NCBI GenBank assembly: GCA_963545585.1
Contig: CAUUKX010000116.1
Span: 1-5,609 of the forward strand
DNA: 5,609 nucleotides
Source: W11650 sp963545585
GTDB lineage: Bacteria > Bacillota > Clostridia > Lachnospirales > Vallitaleaceae
Direction: 5' to 3'
Part shown: positions 5,551 through 5,609 of the stretch, piece after piece
Layout: the number at the start of each line of letters is the position of its first letter
How positions within the stretch are numbered: position 1 is the stretch's first letter
Notes under the pieces: model-generated
Told to the model about the DNA's origin: nothing
Seen by the model: only the letters and a program-made list of their open reading frames with translations
The model's database searches: none
Position numbers and translations under genes: made by a program

Positions 5551-5609
5551 ATTAAAGATTGCTGATGCACTCGAAATAAAATCCTATATGCTACTACAAG
5601 AAAGTGAGG

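Larger units (their letters stand above)
5151..5609. other. AT-rich, G-poor tail without a confident gene
   Basis: Composition changes sharply from the operon. Runs of T (5154-5159, 5175-5183) give way to an A/C-rich, G-poor stretch (about 5185-5310). Beyond it lie a promoter-like box and a short ORF with little protein-like support. All six frames are interrupted by stops over most of the stretch. A frame open from 5546 to the window edge encodes a plausible helix-like peptide (about 21 residues, containing LKIADALEI), but it has no visible start and is too short to name. The region may be a decayed mobile element or a long intergenic segment leading to a gene beyond the window. Confidence 0.5.

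Noticed and set aside
5546..5609. Start of a helix-turn-helix regulator (peptide containing LKIADALEI)
   Set aside because: Only about 21 codons are open, with a stop just upstream and no ribosome binding site or start before the helix-like part; it is too short to call without the sequence beyond the window.

Overview
The window looks like part of a chromosome from a Bacillota (Clostridia-type) bacterium. The clues are strong GGAGG-type ribosome binding sites 6-10 nt before ATG starts, tight plus-strand gene packing, canonical TTGACA/TATAAT boxes, and a mid-GC coding block next to a very AT-rich stretch. The sequence alone does not support a genus or species.

Positions 13-4857 form one probable plus-strand operon of three genes. 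The first encodes an 844-residue ClpB/Hsp100-type AAA+ unfoldase. It has an N domain, an intact first ATPase ring (D1), a coiled-coil middle domain, and a second ATPase domain (D2) that keeps its P-loop and pore tyrosine. Each of the other D2 catalytic positions I can align has been replaced. A 43-nt gap leads to two tandem paralogues of 391 and 364 residues, which overlap by ATGA. Both belong to the NAD-binding LOR/SDH family (TIGR00300; archaeal ornithine cyclodeaminase and the C-terminal half of cyanobacterial AgrE/ArgZ). The first paralogue keeps the family's conserved His/Asp motifs; the second has lost most of them. The likely picture is an active/inactive pair of ornithine-cyclodeaminase-like subunits made together with a specialised, asymmetric Hsp100 chaperone. 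That functional link is inference.

The operon ends at a strong hairpin (about 4866-4920) with A and T tracts on both sides. It can serve as a shared terminator for the convergent minus-strand gene that follows. That gene encodes a 44-residue protein (5081 to 4947) with a near-perfect ribosome binding site, preceded by an AT-repeat promoter flanked by an inverted repeat.

The last 460 bases (5151-5609) are AT-rich and G-poor on the plus strand. They hold tandem direct repeats, an extended -10 promoter, two interleaved pairs of complementary segments, and a possible short ORF (5326-5550) that may be the start of a decayed gene. No confident gene is visible there.
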